A DNA stretch of 64,000 nt from Mytilinidion resinicola (taxonomy: Eukaryota; Ascomycota; Dothideomycetes; Mytilinidiales; Mytilinidiaceae), in assembly GCF_010093595.1 (NCBI RefSeq), contig NW_022985444.1, positions 814,654 through 878,653 on the forward strand, read 5' to 3'. Under the pieces are notes generated by a model. The model searched no databases, had not been told where the DNA came from, and worked only from the letters and a program-made list of their open reading frames with translations. The first letter of the stretch is position 1; every line of letters starts with the position of its first letter. The position numbers and the translations under genes are program-made. Below are positions 12,437-23,470 of the stretch, piece by piece.

Positions 12437-12970
12437 TGTAACGGGTCGTCTCTTCTATACCTTCTAAGTGTCTCACACTAAGGCAGGGTATAGGCAAGTC
12501 GTCGTCGGGGTGCAATAGTCTTCAAAAGGTGAGGCAATAATCAATCAAGGTCTAAGACGGGGTTGTTACTTCCAATAGGTAGTATTAAAGTCTTAAGTTG
12601 AACACGAGGTTCCTATCTATGAAAAGGAGCGTCCTTATATATGAAAGCTCCGTCCTAAGAAACCTCTTTGCTCACCTGGCTTTCAGGGCTCGCAGCCCTC
12701 GAGCGTCTCGAGCTCGACGAGCGCTCGTACGGCTCTATGCTTACTTCCCTCCGCGAGCCTGGCGAGCCATCACGTGACCCTGTCCTCGTGATGTCCTATT
12801 CTTAGATCGTTCCCATCCACCAGCAGTCCGTGGGGGAATCCAGGATCCCTATGCGTCCTACACGTGACCCTCTTAGTCCCGTGACCTGGTTCTGCGTAAT
12901 CAGTCTTATCTGCTTGCTTGTCTCCGCGAGTGCCTCTGCGCTCGGGTTGTTCGTATTACGGGTTGTAACA
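12437..12970 (-). repeat. Solo LTR of Gypsy family B (534 bp), nearly unmutated
   Basis: It begins TGTAACGGGTCGTCTC and ends CGGGTTGTAACA, and is flanked on both sides by ATATA (12,432-12,436 and 12,971-12,975). It is the reverse complement of the LTRs at 43,434 and 50,623 and of the solo LTR at 20,624. Unlike those it keeps many CpA/TpG dinucleotides, so it escaped RIP or arrived late. It splits the MULE transposase between its N-terminal and catalytic parts. Confidence 0.9.
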
Positions 12971-12975
12971 ATATA

Positions 12976-13600
12976 CTTCCTTTTTTAGCCGTTAAGTAAA
13001 GGGAATATAGATGTTTCTAGTATACTAAAAAGAGCTTATATAGGTGTAAGGCTACTAAAAAGCTCCTTACAGTACTATGTTTACTTATTCCTAATATTCT
13101 GCACAGTAATAGTAACCCCCTTTTTTAATAGCTTTATATATATCTTATTAGGCTTTATTCCGCTGGATATATCTATTTAAATAAGGCAATTTATTAAGGC
13201 TAAGTGCTTTCTATTATATATAGCTGCCGTAGGTTTAAGCATAGAATAATAGTTATTATAAGCCGCCTTCTCTATCTTCTATAGCTATAGACGTTTATTA
13301 TTATAGTTAGAAGGCTGCTAAGTAAGCGTACTATATATTATATAATCTCCTTTTTTAGTAGCTATATAGCGTATATATATAGTAGAATCTAGATTGCTAT
13401 TAAAGCAGTATTTAAACTATATTTTCCTCGTTTCCTTTGCTTTCTTATTACTTTTAGAGCGGTACTTTACAAGCCCGTAGCCTTGTGCCTTTATATGCTT
13501 TGTAAGCGCTTCCTCGGCTTCCTCTATAGTATTGTAGGATCGTGTCGGTGGCGGCTAGAGGGCTATAGCGAGTGTATTATAGAGGTGGAGGATAAGAATA
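12976..13600 (-). pseudogene. MULE transposase, N-terminal FAR1-like DNA-binding part, RIP-degraded
   Basis: The minus-strand frame near 13,440-13,560 reads SYNTIEEAEEALTKHIKAQG and then YGLVKYRSKSNKK. This is the start of the FAR1/WRKY-GCM1-type DNA-binding domain seen at the front of many MULE transposases. Further left the frame decays. A Pro-rich leader stands before it, followed outward by GC-richer sequence and the terminal repeat ending at 13,797. The rest of the gene continues beyond the solo LTR. Confidence 0.7.
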
Positions 13601-13797
13601 TAATTGCTTATATACACGCTGCATTTGGAGAAAGCACTTAGAATTAGCGAGCGAGCTTAACGAGCGAATCGGAGGCTCCGGAGCTGCCCTCCGAGCCAAT
13701 TAGAAGGTGGTAAAGCGACAAAGGGGGAAGAAGGTGTGCGATTAGTAAAAAAGGGGTGTGCGATTAGTAAAAAGGGGGTGTGCGATTAGTGGCCCCC

Positions 13798-14855
13798 TAT
13801 ATAATACCAATACTTAGCTAAAAATCTAGAACGCTACTGCAGTTATTACTAGATTTAGGAGTAGCTATAGAATATAATTCTTATAGTATTAGATTAGTAA
13901 AACGCTAATATATTAGCAGCGTAATTTAGATAAAAACAGTTGTATATAGCAACGCCGCTTTAAGAAAATGCACTTAAATATTTAACGCTCTAATCTCCCT
14001 AATAGAAACGCCCTTAGCAGCGTGGACTAAAGCTAGCTCTCTACTATAGTAAGCGACGCAGCGTTCGCAGATAACTTTCCGGCCTAATATAACGGTATTG
14101 CCCGTTATATGCGCTACGCCGTGGCGTAGCTTGCCCCTGGCCCTGCTAGCCCTAGCTCGCGGCCCGTCCTGTATATAGACCTGCCTCTGCCCCTGCTTCT
14201 GCTCTTTACTAATTCTCTTAATTTATTACACAGCTATACGTAGCTATTATTAATTAAATCTAATACTTATTTATCTCGCGTTTATATCTAATATATTGTT
14301 GTTATAACACCTAATAAGTTTAAGTCTTTAACTTACTAGGCAAAAGTTGTAGTTTTATCTCCTAAAATACTGCAGCCTAATAAGCTAAGGCCTTTAGTAA
14401 ACCGGTAAGCTAGGGTTATTATAAATGCTATTAATATGCACCTTAAGCTACTCTATAATCTAGCCCTTAACTAATACTAAATTAAGCTAATTAGTAATAT
14501 AGTAGCAGCCACCCTATTTAGCGGATCGCCTAGAAGCCTATTAAGTAGTTTAGTTATAATAGAAGGTAATAAGTTTTAAAGTATTATAACGGTTTCGCGC
14601 AACGGACAGTTTAAACGGCGCGGCGTCGCAGCGCGGTATTAAGGCACCCGCGCCGGCTTAACTACTAACTTAGCTGCAAGGCGGGCTAAAAGTGGTTTAT
14701 TCGCCTAACGCGAGGGAATATATATTTAATCTACTAACGCGCTCTGCCCTAAAAGCTAGGTCTTCGCTAGCGCTTATTTAGGCTAGTATCGCGGTGTGCG
14801 TGGATATAGTAGCAAAATACTTAAGTATTAGTCTATAAATATATAAAATTTAATA
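13798..14855. other. RIP-mutated DNA of unknown origin
   Basis: About 1.06 kb between the MULE terminus and the inverted-repeat element at 14,856. TpA is high, CpA low, and all frames are closed. I recognise no domain. A Pro/Leu-coding, CT-rich patch lies near 14,120-14,215 and a GC-richer patch near 14,590-14,690. Confidence 0.5.
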
Positions 14856-15090
14856 GAGCACCTTAGTTATCACCCCCCCTTTCTTTGCGTATCACCCCCC
14901 TTTTCTCTGCGTGTCACCCCCCCTATATTAGGCCTAGCTCCGGCCCGTATAAATATTGTTCCACCAATCAAACTCACCCGCTTGCCTCCGTGTCGACTGC
15001 GTAAAATGGAGAGTATGCATCACAAAACGGAAAGGCTGTATTATAGGCTGCATCATCTAGGCCAATAGGAGTCTATTCGCTCTATCTACT

Positions 15091-15132
15091 CTAGCTACTC
15101 TACTCTAGCTACTCTACTCTAGCTACTCTACC
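15091..15132 (+). repeat. Tandem repeat, 3 x 14 bp (CTAGCTACTCTACT)
   Basis: Three head-to-tail copies, the last with one mismatch, in the unmutated left interior of the inverted-repeat element. No coding role is apparent. Confidence 0.9.
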
Positions 15133-15232
15133 AGCGGAAAGCGCCTAGATGGCCACCACTGTCCAATTGCTGGCTGAAAGGAACGCCAACTACACCTGTA
15201 TACCAAGGCCTCACAGCCATTGCTTCACCACG

Positions 15233-15337
15233 NNNNNNNNNNNNNNNNNNNNNNNNNNNNNNNNNNNNNNNNNNNNNNNNNNNNNNNNNNNNNNNNNNNN
15301 NNNNNNNNNNNNNNNNNNNNNNNNNNNNNNNNNNNNN
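15233..15337. other. Assembly gap (105 N)
   Basis: A run of 105 N inside the inverted-repeat element. It interrupts the minus-strand transposase C-terminal frame; the long inverted repeats on both sides are a likely cause of the gap. Confidence 0.99.
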
Positions 15338-15770
15338 TGGGTGGCCTGTGTCGCAATCTGCATCGATTGAGTTGGTTCCTGTCCACCTACAACACTATCT
15401 GCTCGCTCTGCACGAGCAGTAGTCTTATGAGCTCGCCGGAGATGCGACGTTCCTCCACGTGATCCTGGCCCTCCACCACGCCGTCGTGCTCGCTGCGCCG
15501 GAGCTTGTTGATCAACAATTTCGAATTGAGATGGATCACGTCGAGTTGCATCAGCAGGTGCACGAGCACGGCCACGGGTTGATTGACGAGGTGCAGCAGG
15601 GCCCGTTGGCCTGCCTTTACGACGCTGTACAATTGCCGGAGCCTCGATGAGGAGGAGAGGATCGATAGGAAGGTTTACCTCGTTTGGAACGGGACGATTG
15701 AACCACCAGTGCTGATGAACATCCTCCAGGACAACAGTATACGTAGATGTCGCTGTAGCGTGCAGTTTTC
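15338..15770 (-). pseudogene. C-terminal fragment of a MULE-type transposase, unmutated
   Basis: A minus-strand frame is open from about 15,770 to the N gap. It begins with VVLEDVHQHWWFNRPVPNE and runs through LPIDPLLLIEAP and a basic, AT-hook-like QRRKGRPTGP to RRDPSQFEIV, then an Arg/Gly-rich tail. A HW.F block, then a .DPLL....P segment, then KGRP and a D/N-P-S-x-FE motif is the usual C-terminal order of fungal MULE transposases, recalled here without a search. The catalytic domain is missing and an in-frame TGA stands before it (near 15,780), so the protein could not act alone. Beyond the gap a minus-strand frame near 15,130-15,230 may be its last 30-odd residues. Confidence 0.6.
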
Positions 15771-15999
15771 GGTGTATTCATAGTGTTGAGGTGATGATGT
15801 AGAGGAAGTGGTGTTGATGCATCGAGAGTAAGTGCGCAGGTAATGTAAATTCGAATTGAGCACGAGCGGGCAAGCGGGTGAGTTTGATTGGTGGAACAAT
15901 ATTTATACGGGCCGGAGCTAGGCCTAATATAGGGGGGGTGACACGCAGAGAAAAGGGGGGTAATACGCAAAGAAAGGGGGGGTGATAACTAAGGTGCTC

Positions 16000-16520
16000 T
16001 AATTTTAAAGCGCACGCCACCTAATTAGGTGGAAGTCGTGGCGCCTGTCTTAGCGTATAGGAAACGCGTCCGCTTTAGCGCCTTTTAGCCTTTCCTTTAT
16101 AAGCGCTTTAACAATAAAAACAATACTATTATTTACTACTATACTGCTGCTAATTATACTGCCGCCGATTAAATTTACTACAACCTTACTTCTATTATCC
16201 TTTTCTACTGCTATTTATATATATATATACACGCGCTATTTACTAATTTTACACGCCTTAAATACCTATCTAAGCTATACGCTGCGTGAATAAAGGTGCG
16301 CCCCTACTATTATAGCCGGTATAAAATTACTAATATTCTTTATTTTTAGAGCGCTCCGTCTAGCCCTAAAATACTAATCCTACTCCTTATTATATTATAG
16401 ACAACTTAGGCTTTTATTATTACCTGCTTAATAGAAAAAATCTAGCAACTATTAGCAACTTTAAATTTATTTAAGCCTTTAAGAAATATCCTGTTATCTA
16501 TAATAAAGGAATAAATATTA
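16000..16520 (+). pseudogene. RIP-mutated DNA, possibly the 5' part of the APH-type kinase gene continued at 22,749
   Basis: No domain is clear here. The five bases TATTA at 16,516-16,520 recur at 22,749-22,753 just after the Gypsy element, so this stretch was once joined to the kinase frame that starts there. One frame reads across the old junction into that kinase frame. The N-terminus of the gene would therefore lie here, but stops and weak conservation prevent a model. Confidence 0.35.
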
Positions 16521-16781
16521 TATTATAGTAACTACCTGTAACACCTTACCTACTACAATTTGCCGATTACGTGTCTAGATTATATAGCTTCGTCACCTAA
16601 TCTCGCACGGAACTCGTAAGCTCGCGCTATGCGCACGTCCCACCGCTATATCTTCTTCGCCGGCGCTTTTAATTTCCCGTTCCTTATACAACGTCTTAAA
16701 CCTCCACGTAATACTGTATATAGCACCTAATTAATACTTTTATCTAAGCCTTATACCTTTGCTTATAGTATTATTATAATA
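16521..16781 (+). repeat. 5' LTR of element A3 (261 bp)
   Basis: Starts TATTATAGTAACTACCTG (RIP form of TGTTACAG...) and ends near GTATTATTATAATA. It matches 22,488-22,748 along its length. Confidence 0.88.
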
Positions 16782-16789
16782 TTATATTA

Positions 16790-18660
16790 TATTAACCCTT
16801 ACTACTATAGCAACCCTAAATAACTCCGCTATAATATTCCTGGAGCTAGTTACTTCTATAAAGGAATAGCTTGCCGCTGCGCAGTCCTTTTTTACAGGAG
16901 CCCTATAGAACTAATAAACCTTTTTTACTAAAGCTCTATTAGCTTAGAACCGGGTAATAAAATTTCTATAAAAAGAAATATTAATAATCCGGTCTAAATC
17001 CTCCCCTTCTACACTACCTGCGCCCGACTAATAATCTGTAGAAAATCCTAATCTCGAATTAAATAATAGCTTAAGGCCTGCCACCTATATAACACGTATA
17101 CAGACCCTAACTATTAGGATTACACCCCCTTTCTCTCCTAAAGCTTCCCTAATACACCCTGCCCTATCTGCTATAAAGTCTAATTAACTACCTAACTCTT
17201 CTTTATTTACCGGCCGATAAAAAGACCTTCCTATATTTATCCGGAAACTATAATATAAACTAGAAGGAAACGCAGACTAATACCTAACTAAACAATCCTG
17301 CCTTTTCTATACCTATTCCCGACTAGAACGCAACCTGTTAATACTAATAGATCCCTTAATAGATTATAATATATATATAGTTAAATAATTTATCTAGTTT
17401 CTATAAGCTATATATAGTAATCTAAATAAGAAGTTTATAGCTCTAAGCAAACTTAACTTATTAAAATAGGAAAAACGCGCTTTTATATCCTACTTTGCTA
17501 AATTCTAATGCTTTACTACAGATATAGGTTTAAATAAGATTAGCTTAATTACTTAACTTTACTATTTGCTTTCTAATAAACTATATAGGGCTATAGTTGG
17601 CGTATATATTCTAAGTAACCTAAATAACTACGCTAATTAGATCTCGGCGTATAATAATAACCTGTAATTCCTGCCTAGCCGTTCCTCCCGCTATTACGCT
17701 CCGCTATATAAGGATTTAAATATAATAGAAATTAATACATCTAGATACGCACCGGCTGGCTCCGCCGAATAAAATAAACGCCGCTAAAAGGGCCTCTGCT
17801 TTAAATGCGGCAAATATAGCTATATCTTCTATAACTATTCTATTCTCTTACCCTAAGTCTAATTATCTAGCCTAGATAAGTTCCTAAGCTTACAGCCATA
17901 TATATATACGCAAGCAGCTAACTTAACCTAATCTTTACCTATACGCTGTTCCTCTATATCTATAAATTTATCTTCTAACTCTAAATAATTAAAAAATAGA
18001 CACTTATCCTATGCAAAGAAATAATTAAAAGCTTAGTCCCGGGCCTAAGTTACCCCCCGGGACTATTCTAACCCCGGATTTCTATAAATCTATTTAAAGA
18101 ACCTGTAGTTAACTCCTAGAAATAATAGATTTTTACCCTATTTTCCCTGTAGTAAGGTTCTATATAATTGGATGCCTAAGCCCTAATTAACAGCAGGGCT
18201 ACCGGTATAGGTTATATTTACAGATTTCTGGCGTGCGTATAGAACCTTTATTTTAACCTGCTACTAATTATTTTACGCCTAACTGGATTTAATAGAAAAT
18301 AACTAAAAAAAGGAAAAATTACGCACTCTATACGCGTAACCCTCCGCTACCTAAACTATATAGAACTAATCCGTCTCTATATACTAGAGATTGGAAAATA
18401 TAACCTAATACTAGGATAACTATAGCTGTATAAGCACCGCGTTAGAATTAATTATAATAACTAACGGCTGCTCTTCCGCTTCTTCTATTACTAGGCTTAT
18501 TGCCTATATAAACCTGTTAATATATTCTAATATAATAATAATAAAAACCTGTATTAAAAAGCTTCTAATAAAGCACCTTATTTAATAACTAAATACTTCT
18601 ATTCCTAATAGTTAAGCCTATATATATAACACTAATATAACTACTAGCTTTCTAAGATAA
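16790..18660 (+). pseudogene. Gag of element A3, RIP-degraded
   Basis: Plus-strand frame with scattered stops. The zinc knuckle near 17,805-17,850 reads LCFKCGKYSYIFYNY, a CCHC box with His changed to Tyr. The start probably lies within the first 30 bases after the LTR, as in A2. It would package the element RNA; the copy cannot be translated. Confidence 0.7.
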
Positions 18661-21600
18661 ACCGCCAGCTAAATAAACCTAAACCTAAACCTAAACCTAA
18701 ACCTAAACCTAAATCTAAACCGGATCCTAATATAGAGCTTAACGCTAAACTAGATATCTACCTGCTTAAAGTAGAAATATTAACCTAATTAGTCTAATAA
18801 CCTAATTATAAAATCTTTACTATTACTATTACCGATATTAATAAGGCCTTAGCTAAGAAAAAGTACACTAACCTAGTAATAAAAGTCCCTGTGGAATATT
18901 ACTAGTTTTTAAAGAACTTTTCCTGTTAAAAGGCTAATAAGTTACCTAAACACCGCTTATACGATTATAAAATTATTCTAGAAAAAAGGAAATAGTATAG
19001 ATTCGGCCCGCTGTATAGTATATCGCAGAACGAACTAAAGGTGCTTTAAAAGTACCTTAATAACAATCTCGCAAAAGGATTTATTCGCGCTAGCTTATTA
19101 CCTGTTGCTTCTCCTGTTATCTTTATTAAAAAACCTAAAAAAGGCTTCTAATTTTGCGTTAATTACTAAGCACTAAATATAGTAATAATTAAAAACTATT
19201 ACCTAATTCTATTAATCTAAGAAATACTAGCCCGACTTAGTAAAGCTAAGTATTATACTAAGCTTAATATTATCTCGGCGTTTAATCGCCTATAAATTGC
19301 GAAAGGAGACGAATAGCTAATAGCCTTCCGGACACGATACGGCCTATTTAAATACCTAGTTATGCCCTTTGGACTAGCTAACGCCCCTAGTATATTCCAG
19401 TACTATATAAATAATATACTCCGCCTATACCTAGGTATATTCTATACTATATATATTAATAATATCCTAATATACAGCGAAAGCTTTAAGGAACACTAAT
19501 ACTATATAAAACTGGTTCTTAAGGCCTTAAAAGATATAGGACTGTAACTTAATATTAATAAATACAAATTCTACTAAAGCAGCGTTACTTACCTAGGGTA
19601 TATAATATTAACTAATAGAATTAGTATAGACCTTAACAAGATTAATAATATCTATAACTAGGAGACTTCTTATAATATAAAGGATATATAAGCTTTTATA
19701 GGATTTGCCAACTTCTACTAATAATTTATTTACAACTTTTTTAGCTTAGTTGCACCTTTTATTGCTTTTATAAAGAAGGGCGTATAATTCTAATTTAATA
19801 ACCCCTATAAAAAAGCGTTTAAATATCTAAAAATAGCTTTTATAACTGCCCTAATTCTCCGCCACTTTAACCCGGATCTACTAATAACCCTTAAAGCCAA
19901 CTTATCTAATTATATAAACGCCGGAATCTTATTATAGATAGATAAATAAGGAGTTCTAAAACCTATAGCCTACTTTTCTAAGCAGCTAAACCTAGCCGAA
20001 TATAACTATAAGATTTATAATAACAAACTCCTAGTAATTATCTAATGCTTTAAATAGTGGCGCCTAGAACTAAAAGGTGCTGCACTTTTAATCTAGGTTC
20101 TTAGCAATTATAAAAACCTGCAGTACTTTACTACTATAAAACAGCTTAGCTACTAATAGGCCCGCTGGGCGGAATACCTATCTTATTTTAACTTTATAAT
20201 TATATACTAACCTGGTAAGTTTAGAGAAAAGCTAGATGCTTTAACTTACTATACGCAGGATATACCCGCACAGGAAGAAGCCTAAGCCGCCCGAAACTAG
20301 ACTCTACTGCGCCCTAAGCTATTCACCGAGTTAAACCTTATAAAAACTAATCGCATAATTTAAGAAATTATTAAGGAAGAATACCCTAATAATAAATTTA
20401 TATAAGAAGTCCTAGAGTTAATATAATCTAGAACCCGATATTTAAAAAAGATTACCCTAAGCAAATACAAAGTCCGCAATAGTAAACTATTCTACCGCAA
20501 TTACTTAGCAATTCCTAACTATAATAAATTAAAGATTAAGCTTTTTTAATATATATATAATTCACCTATAGGTAGTTACCTAGGCCGCGGAAAAACTCTT
20601 AAAATCCTCTAGAGAGAATACTATATTACAACCCGTAATACGAACAACCCGAGCGCAGAGGCACTCGCGGAAACAAGCAAGCAGATAAGACTAATTACGC
20701 AGAACTAGGTTACGGGACTAAGGGGGTTACGTGTAGGACGCATAGGGATCCTGGATTCCCCCACAGACTGTTAGTAGATAGGAACGATCTAAGAATAGGA
20801 CATCACGAGGACAGGGTCACGTGATGGCTCGTTAAGCTCGCAGAGAGAAGTAAGCATAGAGCCGAGCGAGCGCTTATCGGGCTTAAGGCGCTCGAGGGCT
20901 ACGAGCTCTAAAAGCAGAACGAGCAAACGGATTTTATAGGACGGACTTCTCGTATATAAGAACGCTCCTTTATATAAATAGGAACCTCGTGTTTAACTTA
21001 AAACTTTAATACTACCTATTAGAAGTAATAACCCCGTCTTATACCTAAGATTAATCTTACCTCACCTTTTAAAGACTATTGCACCCCGACAACAACTTGC
21101 CTATACCCTGCCTTAGTATATAATACTTAAAAGGTATAGAAAAAACGACCCGTTATATACTACTAGCCCTAGATATTTAAGATAATCTGTTAATATATAG
21201 CCTATTGCTACACCTATTACTGTATAAAGGCTTTAAAAAAAAGTATAATAGATTCCTAAAGCTATTACTAGTTCTACTGCGTTACTAGCAAAATATCTCT
21301 ATTAATTTTATTATAGATTTACCTAAATCCTAAGGCTGCACTAATATTATAGTTATAGTAGACCGCCTAAGTAAGTACTAATATATTATTTCTTATAAAA
21401 TAATTATAGCTTAAGCTACTGCTAACCTGTTCTACTAATATATTTAGGTGTATTACAGCCTTCCTAATATATGCGTTTCCGACTAAGAATTATAGTTTAT
21501 TTCTATATTTTAGGATAAGCTATATAAATAACTATAAATTAAAGCCTAACTATTATTAGCTTTCTATTCTAAAATAGATAGTTAAACGGAAAAGGCAAAT

Positions 21601-22480
21601 TCTATACTAAAATAAGCCCTCTATACCTATACAAATTACCAGTAAAATAACTAGGTAACCTGGTTGCTATTAGCCTAATTTAAAGCAAATAATATAAGAT
21701 CTAAATTAACTATACTAATACTGTTTATCGCTATTACAGGATAGAATCCTTAAATAGGTTTTAAACCCCCTATAGGAATACAGCGCCCTACCTACTAAAT
21801 ACTATAAGCCTGTAAGGCTAATTAGATAATTAATAAGATAACTAATATTAAACAGTTTATCTATAAAGAGATAACCTGGGCATAAGCAATATAAGAAAAG
21901 TTTACTAACCGCCGGCGCACCGGTGCACTATTTTACTGTATTAGTAATAAAGTTTAGCTAAACGCCCGGAATATCTATATAAAACAAAAGTCTAAAAAGC
22001 TTAACTAGAAAAACCTTAGAAAGTTTCTAATTATATAAGTAGTTTTACTATACGCCTATCGATTAGGCTTACCTAATATAATAAAGATCTATCCTATCTT
22101 CTATATCTCCCTTCTAAGGTCGGCCGCCCCGCTATCGGATTACCTTCCTAGCTAAGAAAACTTTCCTCCTAAACCTGTTAAGGTTAATAGCGAACCGGAA
22201 TACTATATTAACTATATTAAAGACCTCTGCTTTAACCGGCGCCGGAAGCAATATAAATACCTTATTAAATAGACTAGCTATAATAAGTTATCTTAGGAGC
22301 CTGCCTTAGAGCTTAAAGATATAACAGCTGCCGCTAATTATTATCGCCGGCACCTTAATATACCCGAACCACTTAATATATAATTATATAATTATAAGGG
22401 CCCTATATAGAAGGCTTCTGCTAACTACTCTAGGGCTATATAATACAACTTTAACGCCTAAGAGACTTAGGTTTAGGAAA
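18660..22480 (+). pseudogene. Pol of element A3, RIP-degraded
   Basis: A (C/T)TAAACCTAAACC-type microrepeat (about 18,675-18,720) precedes it. The reverse transcriptase lies near 19,330-19,500, with [20 protein letters not shown] and the YINNILIYS box. RNase H is near 19,880-20,150 and the integrase runs from about 20,540 onward, where the solo LTR at 20,624-21,157 breaks it. The integrase core resumes near 21,470 and the C-terminal region near 21,940-22,100 includes LPNIIKIYPIFYIS. All frames carry stops at Gln/Trp positions. Confidence 0.8.
20624..21157 (+). repeat. Solo LTR of Gypsy family B (534 bp), moderately mutated
   Basis: Starts TATTACAACCCG and ends ACGACCCGTTATA; TACTA flanks both sides (20,619-20,623 and 21,158-21,162). 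Same length as the solo LTR at 12,437 but in the opposite orientation, and with an intermediate RIP load. It interrupts the integrase of element A3. Confidence 0.9.
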
Positions 22481-22487
22481 GGGGTAC

Positions 22488-22748
22488 TGTTACAGTAACT
22501 ACCTGTAACACCTTACCCACTATAATTTGCCGATTGCGTGTTTAGATTATATAGCTTCGTTACCTAATCTCGCACGGAACTTGTAAGCTCGCGCTATGCG
22601 CACGTCCCGCCGCCATATTTTCTTCGCCGGCGCTCCTAATTTCCCGTTCCTTACACAACGTCTTAAACCTCCACGTAATACTGTATATAGCACCTAATTA
22701 ATACTTCTATCTAAGCCTTATACCTCTGCTTATAGCATTATTATAATA
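22488..22748 (+). repeat. 3' LTR of element A3 (261 bp)
   Basis: Begins TGTTACAGTAACTACCTG after the purine tract and ends at the TATTA target copy. It is less mutated at its first bases than its partner at 16,521. Confidence 0.9.
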
Positions 22749-22753
22749 TATTA

Positions 22754-23465
22754 TAAGGATTATAAAAACTACGGCTATAAAAATAGGCTTTAAAGTTCTA
22801 GAGTAGAAAGCTTTAGCTATAAAATACGTCTACAAATATTCTAATAGATAGATATAACTACCGCAAGTCTATTAAAGTTTTATTGCAGAAGGCAAGGGCT
22901 ATATTATTATAGAATTTATTAATAGAAGTTGTTTAGATAAAGTTCTATAGAGGAACCGCCCTGTTTAAAAATAATAAAATATTATCTACTAAGTTATAGA
23001 AGCTCTTCTTTCTCTCTAAAATATATAAGGCAATAGCCCTGGCCTAATTAGACTAGGAATTCCTACCGGCAGACTTTTTACTATTTATAGTGCTAGCACA
23101 GTGTTTATAACAGTAGCTAATATAGAGTAATAGTTTAATAGGAAGCTGGATATATATAGAAACAGGAATATTTAAGGCAAATTTAAAAATCTAGTAATAT
23201 ATTATATAGATATTAGTTTAAGAAACCTAATACTAGATAAAACTAGGAAACTATAAATCCTTAACTAGGCTTAGGCTAGCTTCTTCCTACTAGAATTTAA
23301 AAAGGCAGGTCTTCTATATAGAAGAGTAGATTACCCTAATTTTAAATTTATTTAGGAACTTCTATATAAGCTTAAACTTCTAGGTTAGAATAATACGCTA
23401 TTAGCCCTGCTGCTATACGTATATTAGGTTAATAATAGCCCCTTTTAAGGTTTACACTTTATATA
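22754..23465 (+). pseudogene. APH/choline-kinase-like phosphotransferase, RIP-degraded (APH-1)
   Basis: One plus-strand frame runs about 700 bases and is broken only by TAG/TAA. It reads LAIKYVYKYSN, then GYIIIEFINRSCLDKV (the usual YIIMEF...LDKVW block). The catalytic loop YYIDISLRNLILDKT near 23,190-23,235 is the mutated form of H.D.S.RN...D, followed by a mutated LDWAWAG segment and PEF-like residues. This is the order of fungal kinases of the PF01636 type, which phosphorylate small molecules of mostly unknown identity. The first part is split off by Gypsy element A3, and the end is cut by the element starting at 23,471. A dead gene of host type, not a transposon gene. Confidence 0.7.
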
Positions 23466-23470
23466 AAAAG

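Larger units (their letters stand above)
4208..13797 (-). mobile_element. Mutator-like element (MULE, Hop-like), full length, twice interrupted
   Basis: The right terminus, read inward on the minus strand, starts GGGGGCCACTAATCGCACAC and contains three spaced copies of GTGTGCGATTAGTAAAAA. The left terminus, read on the plus strand from 4,208, starts AGGGGCTACTAATTGCATAC. Both continue into matching CTTCTTCCCCC...CACCTTCTAATT sequence, giving terminal repeats of at least 80 bp. Removing the Gypsy element (6,294-12,066) and the solo LTR (12,437-12,970), each with one target copy, leaves about 3.27 kb. That is close to the 3.3 kb known for the Fusarium element Hop. The transposase runs right to left in RIP-mutated pieces. 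No clean target duplication is visible: 4,200-4,207 and 13,798-13,805 differ, so one end may be rearranged. Confidence 0.75.
14856..15999 (-). mobile_element. Young MULE-derived element with ~135-bp terminal inverted repeats, containing an assembly gap
   Basis: The left arm (14,856 to about 14,990) and right arm (about 15,868-15,999) are reverse complements with one visible C/T difference. Each starts GAGCACCTTAGTTATCACC and holds three spaced copies of a 22-bp unit beginning TCACCCCCC. Both arms also hold a TATAAATA box, so the right one could drive the minus-strand frame inside. The interior is not RIP-mutated although both flanks are heavily so. TA stands next to both ends (14,854-14,855 and 16,000-16,001); no 8-9 bp duplication is apparent. 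The interior carries only the C-terminal end of a MULE-type transposase, so this is probably a non-autonomous deletion derivative. Confidence 0.7.
16521..22748 (+). mobile_element. Ty3/Gypsy LTR retrotransposon, complete, plus strand (element A3)
   Basis: 261-bp LTRs at 16,521-16,781 and 22,488-22,748 are flanked by TATTA on both outer sides (16,516-16,520 and 22,749-22,753). Without the solo LTR nested at 20,624 the element is about 5.7 kb. It is related to A2 by its LTR ends, purine tract (TAGGAAAGGGGTAC) and protein order, but its LTR lacks the roughly 85-bp CTAGACTAG array. It is inserted in a decayed APH-type kinase gene. Confidence 0.9.

Noticed and set aside
14100..14220. Pro/Leu-coding GC-rich patch as a possible exon
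   Set aside because: It is flanked by stops in all frames, with no splice sites or domain.
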